From contig NZ_SLUQ01000003.1 of NCBI RefSeq assembly GCF_004345245.1, forward strand, positions 434,001 through 498,000: a stretch of 64,000 bases of DNA, given 5' to 3'. Shown here piece after piece: positions 51,974 to 62,154 of the stretch. The stretch's first letter is position 1. Each line of letters begins with the position of its first letter. The position numbers were made by a program, and so were the translations under genes. Origin of the DNA: Rhizobium sp. BK251. GTDB taxonomy: Bacteria > Pseudomonadota > Alphaproteobacteria > Rhizobiales > Rhizobiaceae. The notes below the pieces were generated by a model. The model worked only from the letters and a program-made list of their open reading frames with translations. It ran no database searches and was not told where the DNA came from.

Positions 51974-52000
51974 AAAACGGCGCCCCTTGCGGAGCGCCGT
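51974..52000 (-). terminator. Intrinsic terminator of cspA
   Basis: Read on the minus strand, ACGGCGC (52000-51994) and GCGCCGT (51984-51978) form a hairpin with further inner pairing, followed by TTTTCGTTT. It lies about 25 nt after the cspA stop. Confidence 0.8.
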
Positions 52001-52025
52001 CCATCTGCCTTACGCAGAAATTCTA

Positions 52026-52238
52026 TCAGGCAGCCTGGATGTTGACAGCCTTCGGGCCCTTGCCCATGCGATCCGGCTCGGTGTCGAACGTGACGATCTG
52101 GCCTTCGCGCAGCGTCTGGATGCCCGAAGCCTGCAGCGCGGAGATGTGAACGAATACGTCCTTCGCGCCGCCGTCCGGCGTGATGAAACCAAAACCCTTG
52201 TCCTGGTTGAAGAATTTTACGGTGCCCTTGGTGGCCAT
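52026..52238 (-). CDS. cspA: Cold-shock protein (CspA family)
   Basis: A 70-residue single cold-shock domain that binds single-stranded nucleic acid. RNP1 (KGFGFI) and RNP2 (VFVHIS) are both present, with [20 protein letters not shown] at the start. AAGGA lies upstream of the ATG. The long upstream region on this strand without a gene fits the extended 5' leaders of cold-shock genes. Confidence 0.96.
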   Translation of the reverse strand: MATKGTVKFFNQDKGFGFITPDGGAKDVFVHISALQASGIQTLREGQIVTFDTEPDRMGKGPKAVNIQAA

Positions 52239-52609
52239 GGGGAGAAGTCCTTTTCCCTTAGTTCAGTTAGGTATCCGCACCCTCGAGAGGAGGCGGACGG
52301 CTTTGCCTTCGCTCGCGCGACAGGCCAGTCGAGAAGTCACGTACGGGGAAAGAACGTCTACGCGCGCGGAATTCGCCCGCGCCGTCTCCTCCAAGGAGAC
52401 ATTACCACATCAGTCCAGTCACCGGCATGCATATGCCCGAGTACCGCACTTCGTGACAGCTTTCGGCGCAAAAGGCAAGCGACAATATTGTGGCACATTC
52501 TGGCACTATACTGGAATCCTTAAAGATTCAGGGACTTGCTAAATGGTAAGCAAGGGCATGCCGAGACTGTATCGGAACGGGATTCCGTGCCGAAACCGAG
52601 CGGCGATCC
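52239..52609 (-). promoter_or_regulatory. Leader and promoter region of cspA
   Basis: These 371 bases hold no credible gene. On the minus strand they contain a perfect 7-bp hairpin with a 3-nt loop (plus coordinates 52384-52400, GTCTCCT/AGGAGAC) and a TATAGT hexamer near 52505-52510 that could be a -10 box. That would give a leader of more than 200 nt. The promoter placement is tentative. Confidence 0.4.
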
Positions 52610-53899
52610 TTAGCTTCTCCGGCCAAAGAGGGAGGCGAACCGCGAAGCAGGCGTCGCTTGCAGGCGCGGTACGACGACCAGGCGGCGTACTTCGCCGCGC
52701 TTGTAGGCGGCCAGAAAGCGGCGATAGTCCCTGAAGGAGACGCAGCCGTTGGAATCGCCGCCCCTGCCGAGCATGTAGGTGTGTGCGAGCAGACCGTTGC
52801 GGCCGTGGATCGCATCCTCGCCGCCGATCGGCGTGAGCCTGATTGCCTCCACGCCGTGGAACAGGCTTTCACGCATGGTGAGGTCGTAGGTGTGCGGCGG
52901 TGTCGGACCGCGCATCCGCTGATTGGCATAGCTCGGCCGGTCGCGCATCTTGCCAAGGCCGGAATGCGCCTCCAGCCGCTCGCCGCTCGGCAGGTATACC
53001 GTTGCTGCTTCGATATCGTAGACAGCGACGCCGCGGGCGAGGCCAGGCACGCCCGAGCGGCCGGCGCGCGGAACCTCGTCGTCATCGTTCTCGTCGACCG
53101 TCGGCGCATAGGCAAGCACCGGAGCGGCCGGGCGAGACGCCGGCGTAGCGGCGGGCCTTGCCGGCATGGCCGGCCGTGTCGTCGGGACAGGCGCCTCGGA
53201 GGGTTCGACCAGCACAAGGCCAAAGGGTGAGGCATCGTCGAAAGCCTCCGGCTTCGTGACTGCCTCGGCAACTTCCACCGTCACGGGCTTGTTGCCGGCC
53301 GGGATGCTTGCCGTCGTGCCGCCGTCGCCGGCCTTTGCGGGCGCGGCCGCTTCGGTCGCTGCGACCTGCGGGCCAGCAGTCGAGGGGCGAGCCTCGACCG
53401 GGGCCGGGGAGACCATGGCAACGACCGGGCTGCTCGCAGCGGGTTTCGCCGGGGCGGCTTCGGGATGAATGGAACCGGGAGGCGCGGCCGGCAGGGCTGC
53501 GACCTGAACGGGCTCGGGAGCCGGCATTGCCTTTGCCCGAAGCATGGCGACGAGCTTGTCATTGCCTTGGGAAGGCGCCGCCTTCGCTGCCATGCGCTCG
53601 CCGATGCTCGCCGGCAGCGGAAGGCGGGAAAATTTCGAGACGTGGATGAGGCGTTCCGGCGCCGGCGTGACCTGGCGCAGTGTGCGCTCCCGCTCCGGGA
53701 AGGCATGGAGCTCGGCCGCGCCGGGTGCCAGCGGCACGGTGACCGTCTGCATCGTCGCAAGGGTTGCCAGCAGCCACGTGGTAGCCGCCAGGGCGACTGT
53801 CATGAACGCCGCACCGGCGAGAAGGGTGCGCGTTCCCCCGAACCGCAGATTCAGGCCCATGCGGCCGATGCCGCCCAAACTCTCGATCGCAACTGTCAT
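52610..53899 (-). CDS. Tlde1/DUF2778 domain protein (L,D-transpeptidase-like), membrane-anchored
   Basis: A 429-residue protein with one N-terminal transmembrane helix (TLLAGAAFMTVALAATTWLL, about residues 26-45). A long Pro/Ala-rich periplasmic linker (residues 95-265) follows, then a C-terminal DUF2778 domain. That domain has the peptidoglycan L,D-transpeptidase-like pattern of His and Cys in AHTYMLGRGGDSNGCVSF (around residue 385). DUF2778 is the domain of Tlde1 type VI effectors, but this architecture with anchor and linker and no secretion genes nearby suggests a resident cell-wall enzyme. It is divergent from the J-domain gene. Confidence 0.8.
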   Translation of the reverse strand: MTVAIESLGGIGRMGLNLRFGGTRTLLAGAAFMTVALAATTWLLATLATMQTVTVPLAPGAAELHAFPERERTLRQVTPAPERLIHVSKFSRLPLPASIGERMAAKAAPSQGNDKLVAMLRAKAMPAPEPVQVAALPAAPPGSIHPEAAPAKPAASSPVVAMVSPAPVEARPSTAGPQVAATEAAAPAKAGDGGTTASIPAGNKPVTVEVAEAVTKPEAFDDASPFGLVLVEPSEAPVPTTRPAMPARPAATPASRPAAPVLAYAPTVDENDDDEVPRAGRSGVPGLARGVAVYDIEAATVYLPSGERLEAHSGLGKMRDRPSYANQRMRGPTPPHTYDLTMRESLFHGVEAIRLTPIGGEDAIHGRNGLLAHTYMLGRGGDSNGCVSFRDYRRFLAAYKRGEVRRLVVVPRLQATPASRFASLFGRRS

Positions 53900-54275
53900 G
53901 ATACCCGCATTCTGAACGCGCTACGCAAACCGGTGGGCTTGCGCAGACGCGCCGCCGACCACCCTCAAATGATGATGCGTTATGGTAACTAATGTGTTTA
54001 CGAGGCCGGAATTCGTTCGAATCGGGGCGCGGAGATGGGCCGTTCGTGGCGAATCTTGGGTTTTCGGCACCCTGAAGTCACCATGCGGTGACCGTTTTCA
54101 ATGCGGTGGAAATCATGGGAGGACCCGATCCCTCCACAATTTCGTCCCGACTGCGGTCAAACATTGTGCCATGGACGGGTGCCTGGGCCATGTGGGCCAA
54201 TCGAAAAGAAGTTCCGATTCGCGGCCGAATGCGGTAGGTCGAAGCGTGAGGGAAGTGCGGAAGGCAGGTGACGGT
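53900..54275. other. Divergent intergenic region with a short perfect dyad
   Basis: These 376 bases separate the divergent Tlde1-type and J-domain genes. GTCACC(ATGC)GGTGAC at 54077-54092 is a perfect 6-bp dyad and could be an operator. No other gene or terminator is seen; the J-domain frame is open upstream but lacks conserved sequence there. Confidence 0.4.
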
Positions 54276-54863
54276 GTGATCGATCCCTATGTCATGCTTG
54301 GAATTGCGCGCGACGCCGGCGGGGAAGTCATCCGGCGCGCCTGGCGAAGGGCGGTGAAGACCGCCCATCCCGATTCCGGCGGGGATGCCGAGAATTTCGG
54401 AAGGCTGCAGACCGCCTACGAGCTGCTGCAGGATCCGGTGCGCCGCAAGGTCTATGACGACACCGGCTACGACCCGCAGCTTGCCGACCCGAAGGATCTC
54501 GAGGGGGCGCTGATGCTGGAGACGCTCGTCAACGAGTTCATCCTCGACGAGCGGGAGCCCGGCAGCTTCGATCCCGTCGCCGCCATGCGCCGCAAGCTTT
54601 CCGACGACATCGTCAAGAACCGCTTCCACATCCTCGAGCTCGAGCGCCACCGCAACCGCGTGCGCCAGCACATCGACCGGCTCGGCCGCCGGCCGGAGAC
54701 CGACGTGCTCGGCTCGATGCTGCGCGCCCGCAGCCAGTCGATCGGCGAGGCGATCCGCAAGGCGGAGGGGCAGATCGACGCGATCGAACATGCCTACAAG
54801 ATGCTGGAAGGCTATTCCTACGAGCTGGAACTCATCGAGGCGCGAGGCGAGGCGGCGGAATAG
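54276..54863 (+). CDS. J-domain (DnaJ-like) protein
   Basis: A 195-residue cytoplasmic co-chaperone-like protein. The J domain is at the N-terminus: DPYVMLGIARDAGGEVIRRAWRR, HPD in TAHPDSGGD, then FGRLQTAYELLQDPVRRKVYDDTGYDP. The rest is a long helical, charged segment (NRFHILELERHRNRVRQHIDRLGRR) with no Gly/Phe or zinc-finger region, so it is not DnaJ itself. The start GTG 54276 was chosen because the J domain begins at once and AAGGCAGG lies upstream; GTG 54246 is an alternative. Confidence 0.83.
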   Translation: MIDPYVMLGIARDAGGEVIRRAWRRAVKTAHPDSGGDAENFGRLQTAYELLQDPVRRKVYDDTGYDPQLADPKDLEGALMLETLVNEFILDEREPGSFDPVAAMRRKLSDDIVKNRFHILELERHRNRVRQHIDRLGRRPETDVLGSMLRARSQSIGEAIRKAEGQIDAIEHAYKMLEGYSYELELIEARGEAAE

Positions 54864-54925
54864 ACTGCCTCCGGCAGGCTCGCTGCGTCACCGGAGGGTT
54901 AGATGCGCCCATCGAGCGCATCCGG

Positions 54926-55474
54926 TCACTTTCCGGTCAGCGCCCCGGTCGTCTTCAGCGTTGCGCCGGCGGCGGCGAATTCTGCGTTGTGGCGGGCAAT
55001 GATGTCGGGCGCCGTTTCCTGCTCACCGTCGACGGTGCTGTGGGCATCGGAGACAACAGTCACGCCGAGCCCGGCAGCGATCGCGCCGCGGACGGTCGCG
55101 GCAACGCAGAAGTCCGTCTGCGCGCCGAGCAGCACGACCTCGCCCGCGCCCTGACCGGCCACCCAGGCGGCGAAATCGGGGTTGCTGAAGGCATCGCCGA
55201 CGCTCTTGGAAAATGTTGGCTCGTCGGCACGCTGGCCGAGCGCCGGCGAAACCGGCCAGCCTGGCGCTCCTGGCGTCAGCGTATCGCCCTCCGGCCCGTC
55301 ATGACGAACGAAGGCGACCTTGCGGCCGTCCTGCCTTGCCCAGCCAATGATTTCGCGGGCGCGCTCAACGAGCCCGCCGGCGCCGTGCACCGCCGGCTCG
55401 GCGACGCCATCAAGAAGTCCCGTCTGCAGGTCGATGACGACGACGGGGGCAGGGTTCGCGGTTTTCTGTGTCAT
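54926..55474 (-). CDS. Isochorismatase-family cysteine hydrolase
   Basis: A 182-residue hydrolase of the isochorismatase-like superfamily (nicotinamidase, ureidoacrylate amidase and others). The Asp-Lys-Cys triad is visible: Asp in VVVIDLQTG, Lys in PTFSKSVGDAF and Cys in GAQTDFCVAAT, the last with the cis-peptide-type AQTD segment. ATG 55474 is the family-like start; the frame extends to 55510. The substrate is not predictable. Confidence 0.9.
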   Translation of the reverse strand: MTQKTANPAPVVVIDLQTGLLDGVAEPAVHGAGGLVERAREIIGWARQDGRKVAFVRHDGPEGDTLTPGAPGWPVSPALGQRADEPTFSKSVGDAFSNPDFAAWVAGQGAGEVVLLGAQTDFCVAATVRGAIAAGLGVTVVSDAHSTVDGEQETAPDIIARHNAEFAAAGATLKTTGALTGK

Positions 55475-55484
55475 GGGGTGAACG

Positions 55485-55988
55485 CTAGCGGCATGGGCGA
55501 GGCGAGGCAAGATGCGAGATCTGGCCTTGGTCGTCGGTGCCTTGTCCGATGCGATCGCCGGAGACCACCTCTTCGCCCTTCGCGATGCCGGCGGTCGGGC
55601 GGGCCTGCAACTGGCGAAGCCAGCGGCGGAGGTGGGGGCGGTTTAGCGGGTGGGAGCCGAGCGCAGCGACGATGATCTCGATCGCCGCCTCCTGCAGCGC
55701 GCAGGCCTCGGGATCGGCCGGCATCGGCTGGCGCGGCAGTATCCCCATGCGCTCCTCGACGGATCGGACCTCCGCCAGCAACTCGTCGAAGGCCTGCCGC
55801 TCCTCCGGCAGCAGGAAAATGAGGCAGGCCGGCTCGCTGCTCCGCACCAGGATCATGCAGCACTTGCCGGCCCGGTGGCAGGCGCGGCACAGGCAGATTT
55901 GGCTCGGCACCGCGAGCATGTCGGCCGTGCGCGCCATGAGCAGGCGGTGTTTCGCCTCGTCGGGCTCATTGTCTTCGGATTGGGTCAT
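55485..55988 (-). CDS. Hypothetical protein with a Cys-rich motif
   Basis: A 167-residue protein with GAGGAGA about 5 nt before its ATG. Residues 32-44 read CLCRACHRAGKCC, a dense Cys/His cluster suited to a metal or Fe-S site; one more Cys follows at about residue 54. The middle part (FLLPEERQAFDELLAEVRSVEERM) is helical, and the C-terminal part contains HPLNRPHLRRWLRQLQARP. I recognise no named family. It lies 10 nt before the isochorismatase gene on the same strand and may be co-transcribed. Confidence 0.72.
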   Translation of the reverse strand: MTQSEDNEPDEAKHRLLMARTADMLAVPSQICLCRACHRAGKCCMILVRSSEPACLIFLLPEERQAFDELLAEVRSVEERMGILPRQPMPADPEACALQEAAIEIIVAALGSHPLNRPHLRRWLRQLQARPTAGIAKGEEVVSGDRIGQGTDDQGQISHLASPRPCR

Positions 55989-56713
55989 GCGATTCTCCTC
56001 TCGACGCACGGCTTTGCTCTCACGCGGCGTCTCCGCCCGTGGCTTGAAAAGGTTTCGGCCGGAGCACGTCGAGTGCCTGGCAAGTGAATAAAGAGTGACA
56101 CCCTGACGTGCCCCGCTTCGGCTGTTTGTGCCCGCGACTTCGGTCCTTCTGCGGCGGCAGGCCGTCCGGCTGATAGCCGTCGGCACCCCGAGATCCGGTC
56201 GGACATGCGATCCGACGCAGCCTTGAGGCCTGCCACCTTGCGTCGCCACACAGGCGCGCCTGGCGCGCTGTTACGGGCAGCCGCAGGCAGGGGCCGGCCC
56301 GACGCCCTTTCGCCTGCGCCCCGTGTCGCCAGGGGAAGACCATGTTCCGCGGACCCCGCCGGCCGGCTCTTGCGTCCGTCCCCGACCTGCGGCACCGGCC
56401 CCGCCTCGCCGGAACGCCTTCCGGTGTATCCGATGACGGGACGAGGCAAGTGTAGGCATGGGTCTGCCGGGCGGGGACGAAGGGGGACGGGAATTCGCCC
56501 AAGCGATTGGGATTGCTGGGTGTGAGTTGCGGGATCGTCCCCGTGCGGGAGATGCCGCGACGCGCACCTCCACCCGCTGTCATGCTTGCGCACCGAGCAT
56601 CCGGATTTCAAGTGGTTGCGCCTGAAACCTCGCCTCAAGGGCGAGGATGACGAAACGCAGCGGGGCGCAGAGGACAGCGGCGCGGAATGCGACGACCGGG
56701 CGGCGCCGGGAGG
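55989..56713. other. Long GC-rich intergenic region with a possible mosaic repeat
   Basis: This 725-base stretch contains several overlapping GC-rich open frames on both strands, none with a convincing ribosome-binding site, domain or consistent composition. At about 56580-56652 two hairpins resemble the ends of the intergenic element found four times at 57501-59034. The remainder, which includes promoter sequence for the Cys-rich protein, is unexplained. Confidence 0.45.
56580..56652 (-). repeat. Possible diverged copy of the hairpin mosaic element
   Basis: On the minus strand the segment begins CGTCATCCTCGCC, has a CTTGA loop and GGCGAGG (stem 56641-56646 with 56628-56633), and ends with a second stem (ATGCT/AGCAT) just before TGACAG. 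The ends match the layout of the elements at 57501-59034, but the two inner hairpins are absent. Confidence 0.4.
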
Positions 56714-57301
56714 CTAGGAGCCGTTGACGAGGGCGAGTACCAGTTGCTGGACGTTGCCGCCGGCGCCCATTTCGCTGCGCTCGAACTCGGCGTCGCGGCG
56801 GACCTTTGCGTTGGAGATCTCCCCGAGGCGGGCCTGCAGCACGGCGCGGACCTTCTGGCATTTCGGATCGGCGGGGGCCGACAGGCCGAGGCTGAAGGCC
56901 TCGATCTCTTTCACCATGTCGATGACGTGCGCGCCATGCACCCGCTCGTGCCGCTCGATGCCGGCGACAAAGTTCTGCCACTTGGCGCGCGTGGCGGGCG
57001 GCAGGTTCGTCGGCGCTTTCGGCAGCGTGTAGGTGATGACGAGCTTCGGCCGCGCCACGGCCAGCACGCAGGCGCCGTCCGGCTGCGGGCGGTAGTCACG
57101 CGTCCAGGTGAGCTTGAAGGTGGTGTGGGCGATCGCCCTGCCGGTCCCCGCCGCCGGCCCGCGCTCGCCGATCGAGCGGTAAAGCTCGATGCCGGTGGTG
57201 CCGGTGACGGGGTAGGTCTTGGTTTGCTCGACCGGTTGCCAGTCGGCGGCGTGGGCGAGGGTGGGGAGAGCGAGGAGGGCGAGGGGGAGGAGGTGGCGCA
57301 T
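56714..57301 (-). CDS. DUF922 family predicted exported metalloprotease-like protein
   Basis: A 195-residue exported protein with a signal peptide (MRHLLPLALLALPTLAHA). The DUF922 domain follows, with TTFKLTWTRDY, CVLAVARPKLVITYTLP and the zinc-protease-like HERVH motif in GIERHERVHGAHVIDM (about residue 117). DUF922 proteins are predicted zinc-dependent proteases; activity has not been shown for this one. The promoter side faces the tandem repeat region. Confidence 0.85.
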   Translation of the reverse strand: MRHLLPLALLALPTLAHAADWQPVEQTKTYPVTGTTGIELYRSIGERGPAAGTGRAIAHTTFKLTWTRDYRPQPDGACVLAVARPKLVITYTLPKAPTNLPPATRAKWQNFVAGIERHERVHGAHVIDMVKEIEAFSLGLSAPADPKCQKVRAVLQARLGEISNAKVRRDAEFERSEMGAGGNVQQLVLALVNGS

Positions 57302-57401
57302 GGGGCGGAGATTAGGGGAGAGGGGGTGCGGGGGGCAAGGGGGAAGCGGAGAGGCCGGAGTAGCGTTGCCGTCTGCGGAGGGAGGCTATTTTCCGCCCCC
57401 G

Positions 57402-57480
57402 GTCGGGCCGCAACTGCCGTCGCATGTCGTGATCAACAACGTCATCTCCAAGCAGGCGCAGCACATCGACGAATGCTTCT
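57402..57480 (+). pseudogene. Remnant 1 of the monooxygenase gene 3' end
   Basis: This piece matches the last third of the intact gene at 58007-58318 (for example LPSHVVINNVISKQAQHIDE). It has accumulated changes, including a one-base insertion near the former stop, so the frame runs on into the repeat element. It is the oldest-looking of three copies. Confidence 0.8.
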
Positions 57481-57500
57481 GCCGAAGGCTTCCCACTACC

Positions 57501-57614
57501 CGTCATGCCGGACCTGATCCGGCATCCAGCGGCGCCGCGTCTGCGGCGCGAGGGAGTCTTTGGCGCTCAAGGACTTGAGCGCGCTGGACCCCGGATCAAA
57601 TCCGGGGTGACGGA
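57501..57614 (+). repeat. Four-hairpin intergenic element, copy 1 (114 bp)
   Basis: The element starts CGTCATGCCGG and ends GGGGTGACGGA. It consists of four consecutive hairpins with stems ATGCCGGA/TCCGGCAT, GCGCCGC/GCGGCGC, GCGCTCAAG/CTTGAGCGC and ACCCCGGAT/ATCCGGGGT. Copies 2 and 3 have the same length. Confidence 0.9.
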
Positions 57615-57649
57615 GGCGGGCTTGAGCCCTCTTGCCCTTCAATCAGCCA

Positions 57650-57804
57650 CGGAGGCATTCACCAGCGAGGAGGCGCATCGCCGGCACGAGGATACCGACC
57701 ATGTGCGTGAACTCTGGGCGGTAGGGCCGCGGCTGCCGTCGCATGTCGTGATCGACAACGCAATTTCCGAGCAGGTGCAGCACATCGACGAAAGCTTCGA
57801 CTGA
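57650..57804 (+). pseudogene. Remnant 2 of the monooxygenase gene (C-terminal half only)
   Basis: This 155-bp piece aligns without gaps to 58164-58318 of the intact gene and still encodes EAFTSEEAHRRHEDTDH through HIDESFD and a stop. It lacks the N-terminal half and any start of its own, so it should not make a working protein. The homology continues through the following repeat element for 283 bp in all. Confidence 0.88.
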
Positions 57805-57818
57805 GGCTTCCCGCCGCC

Positions 57819-57932
57819 CGTCATGCCGGACCAGATCCGGCATCCAGCGGCGCCGCGTCTGCGGCGCAGGGGAGTCTTTTGCGCTCAAGGACTTGAGCGC
57901 GCTGCACCGCGGATCAAGTCCGGGGTGACGGA
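57819..57932 (+). repeat. Four-hairpin intergenic element, copy 2 (114 bp)
   Basis: Same 114-bp layout as copies 1 and 3, starting 15 nt after the remnant-2 stop. Hairpins 2 and 3 are intact; hairpin 4 has a mismatch (CCGCGGAT opposite TCCGGGG), and hairpin 1 has a changed loop. Confidence 0.9.
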
Positions 57933-58006
57933 GAGAGATGTGAGCCCTCTTGCCTTCCACGCAACCATGAGTGACCTTCGACCCGGATCACAGCGGGGAG
58001 GGATGC

Positions 58007-58318
58007 ATGAAGCTGATCGTCGGGTATTTCACGACAAAGCCGGGGAAGCGGGAGGAATATCTCGCGGCGGCGCGGAACCATCTGGAGAGGAGCCGGCTCG
58101 ATCCGGACTGCCTCTATATCGAACTGGTGCCGATGCCCGACCATCCCGACAGAATCCTGCTGGCGGAGGCATTCACCAGCGAGGAGGCGCATCGCCGGCA
58201 CGAGGATACCGACCATATGCGCGAGCTATGGGCGGTGGGGCCGGTGCTGTTGTCGCATGTGGTGATCGACAACGTGATTTCGGAGCAGGTGCAGCACATC
58301 GACGAACGCTTCGACTGA
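58007..58318 (+). CDS. Putative quinol monooxygenase-like protein (ABM domain)
   Basis: A 103-residue dimeric alpha+beta-barrel protein of the antibiotic biosynthesis monooxygenase (ABM/YgiN) group. It opens MKLIVGYFTTKPGKREEYLAAARNH, continues LYIELVPMPDHPDRILLAEAFTSEEAHRRHEDTDH, and ends HVVIDNVISEQVQHIDERFD. GGGGAGGG precedes the ATG. It is the only complete copy; two C-terminal fragments lie upstream, each with the same repeat element behind it. Substrate unknown. Confidence 0.87.
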   Translation: MKLIVGYFTTKPGKREEYLAAARNHLERSRLDPDCLYIELVPMPDHPDRILLAEAFTSEEAHRRHEDTDHMRELWAVGPVLLSHVVIDNVISEQVQHIDERFD

Positions 58319-58332
58319 GGCTTCCCGCCACC

Positions 58333-58446
58333 CGTCATGCCGGACCTGATTCGGCATCCAGCCGCGCCGCGTCCGCGGCGCAGGGGAGTCTTTTGCGCTC
58401 AAGGACTTGAGCGCACTGGACCCCGGATCAAGTCCGGGGTGACGGA
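58333..58446 (+). repeat. Four-hairpin intergenic element, copy 3 (114 bp)
   Basis: It starts 15 nt after the stop of the intact monooxygenase gene, the same spacing as copy 2. All four hairpins are recognisable, with GCGCCGCGTCCGCGGCGC in place of the GTCT loop of copy 1. Confidence 0.92.
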
Positions 58447-58545
58447 GGGAGAGGCGGAGCGTGGACGGTAGGGCGAGACCGCGGGTTGGCGGCGGTGACG
58501 GCGGGAGAGGCGGAAGGGTGACGGGGAGGTGGAGGAGGTGCGGGG

Positions 58546-58836
58546 TTAGAGTCCGTGCAGGAAATGGGCAATGTCCTGCCATTCCGGGTTCATCGCCTCG
58601 ATGAGGTCGAGCTTCCACTTTCGCGGCCAGTTCTTGATGGTCTTTTCGCGTGCGATCGCATCGGTGACGAGATCGTGCTCCTCGAACCAGACGAGCGTCT
58701 TGATGCCGTAACGGCTGGTGAAGCCCGGAGTGAGATCGTTCTGATGTTCGTAGAGACGGCGCGCCAAATCGGACGTCACGCCGGTATAGAGCGTGCCGTT
58801 GCGCTGCGAGGCAAGGATGTAGACGTAGCCCTTCAT
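58546..58836 (-). CDS. GIY-YIG nuclease family protein
   Basis: A 96-residue single-domain GIY-YIG protein of the UPF0213/YhbQ-like kind. The motif appears as GYVYILASQRNGTLYTGVTSDLARRLYEHQN (Y-I and Y-T-G core, Arg of the second block). It ends with the family KTIKNWPRKWKLDLIEAMNPEW segment. The ATG at 58836 is the natural start. The gene sits between copies 3 and 4 of the hairpin element. Confidence 0.9.
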   Translation of the reverse strand: MKGYVYILASQRNGTLYTGVTSDLARRLYEHQNDLTPGFTSRYGIKTLVWFEEHDLVTDAIAREKTIKNWPRKWKLDLIEAMNPEWQDIAHFLHGL

Positions 58837-58899
58837 GAAGGAATGATGCGGGAAATGCGGAGCCAGAGCAATTCCTGATTGCAGTCGCTTGGATTTTTG

Positions 58900-59034
58900 C
58901 GTCATGCCGGGCTTGACCCGGCATCCAGTGGCGCGATGTCCATCGCGCGGAAAACCTAAGCCGCCGGGAATCGATTCATTCACCGCGCAGACGCGCGGTG
59001 TCTGGACCCCGGATCAGGTCCGGGGTGACGGAGG
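58900..59034 (+). repeat. Four-hairpin intergenic element, copy 4 (diverged, 135 bp)
   Basis: Both ends match copies 1-3 (CGTCATGCCGG... and ...GGGGTGACGGA). The four hairpins are retained with different stems: ATGCCGGG/CCCGGCAT, GCGCGATG/CATCGCGC, ACCGCGC/GCGCGGT and ACCCCGGA/TCCGGGGT. About 33 nt of unrelated sequence separate hairpins 2 and 3. It lies between the GIY-YIG start and the uvrB stop. Confidence 0.85.
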
Positions 59035-59075
59035 TGGGGAGGCGGGGCGCCGGTATCCCGAAAAGGTCGAGGCGG

Positions 59076-61967
<2,892 letters not shown>

Positions 61968-62154
61968 GGACGGAATATGGAGAGAGTCAGTGCGAAAAGG
62001 AAGAGGCAAAGAGTACAAAAGGGAAACGAAATGCTCGAAGATCTCCGGACTCGGGCACGGGCAAAAATTCTACTTTTCGTTGAATCTAGCTTAAATACGC
62101 GATAACGTAGCCAAAACAACAAACCAAAGCCATAGCAATGCCGGGAGTGGGAAT

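Noticed and set aside
52610..53899. Type VI effector/immunity pair
   Set aside because: The Tlde1-type domain is present, but it is membrane-anchored with a long linker and there is no immunity, VgrG, PAAR or other secretion gene nearby.
56020..56638. Overlapping open frames on both strands in the 725-bp gap
   Set aside because: Arg/Pro/Gly-rich products without domains or ribosome-binding sites, as expected from GC-rich noncoding DNA.
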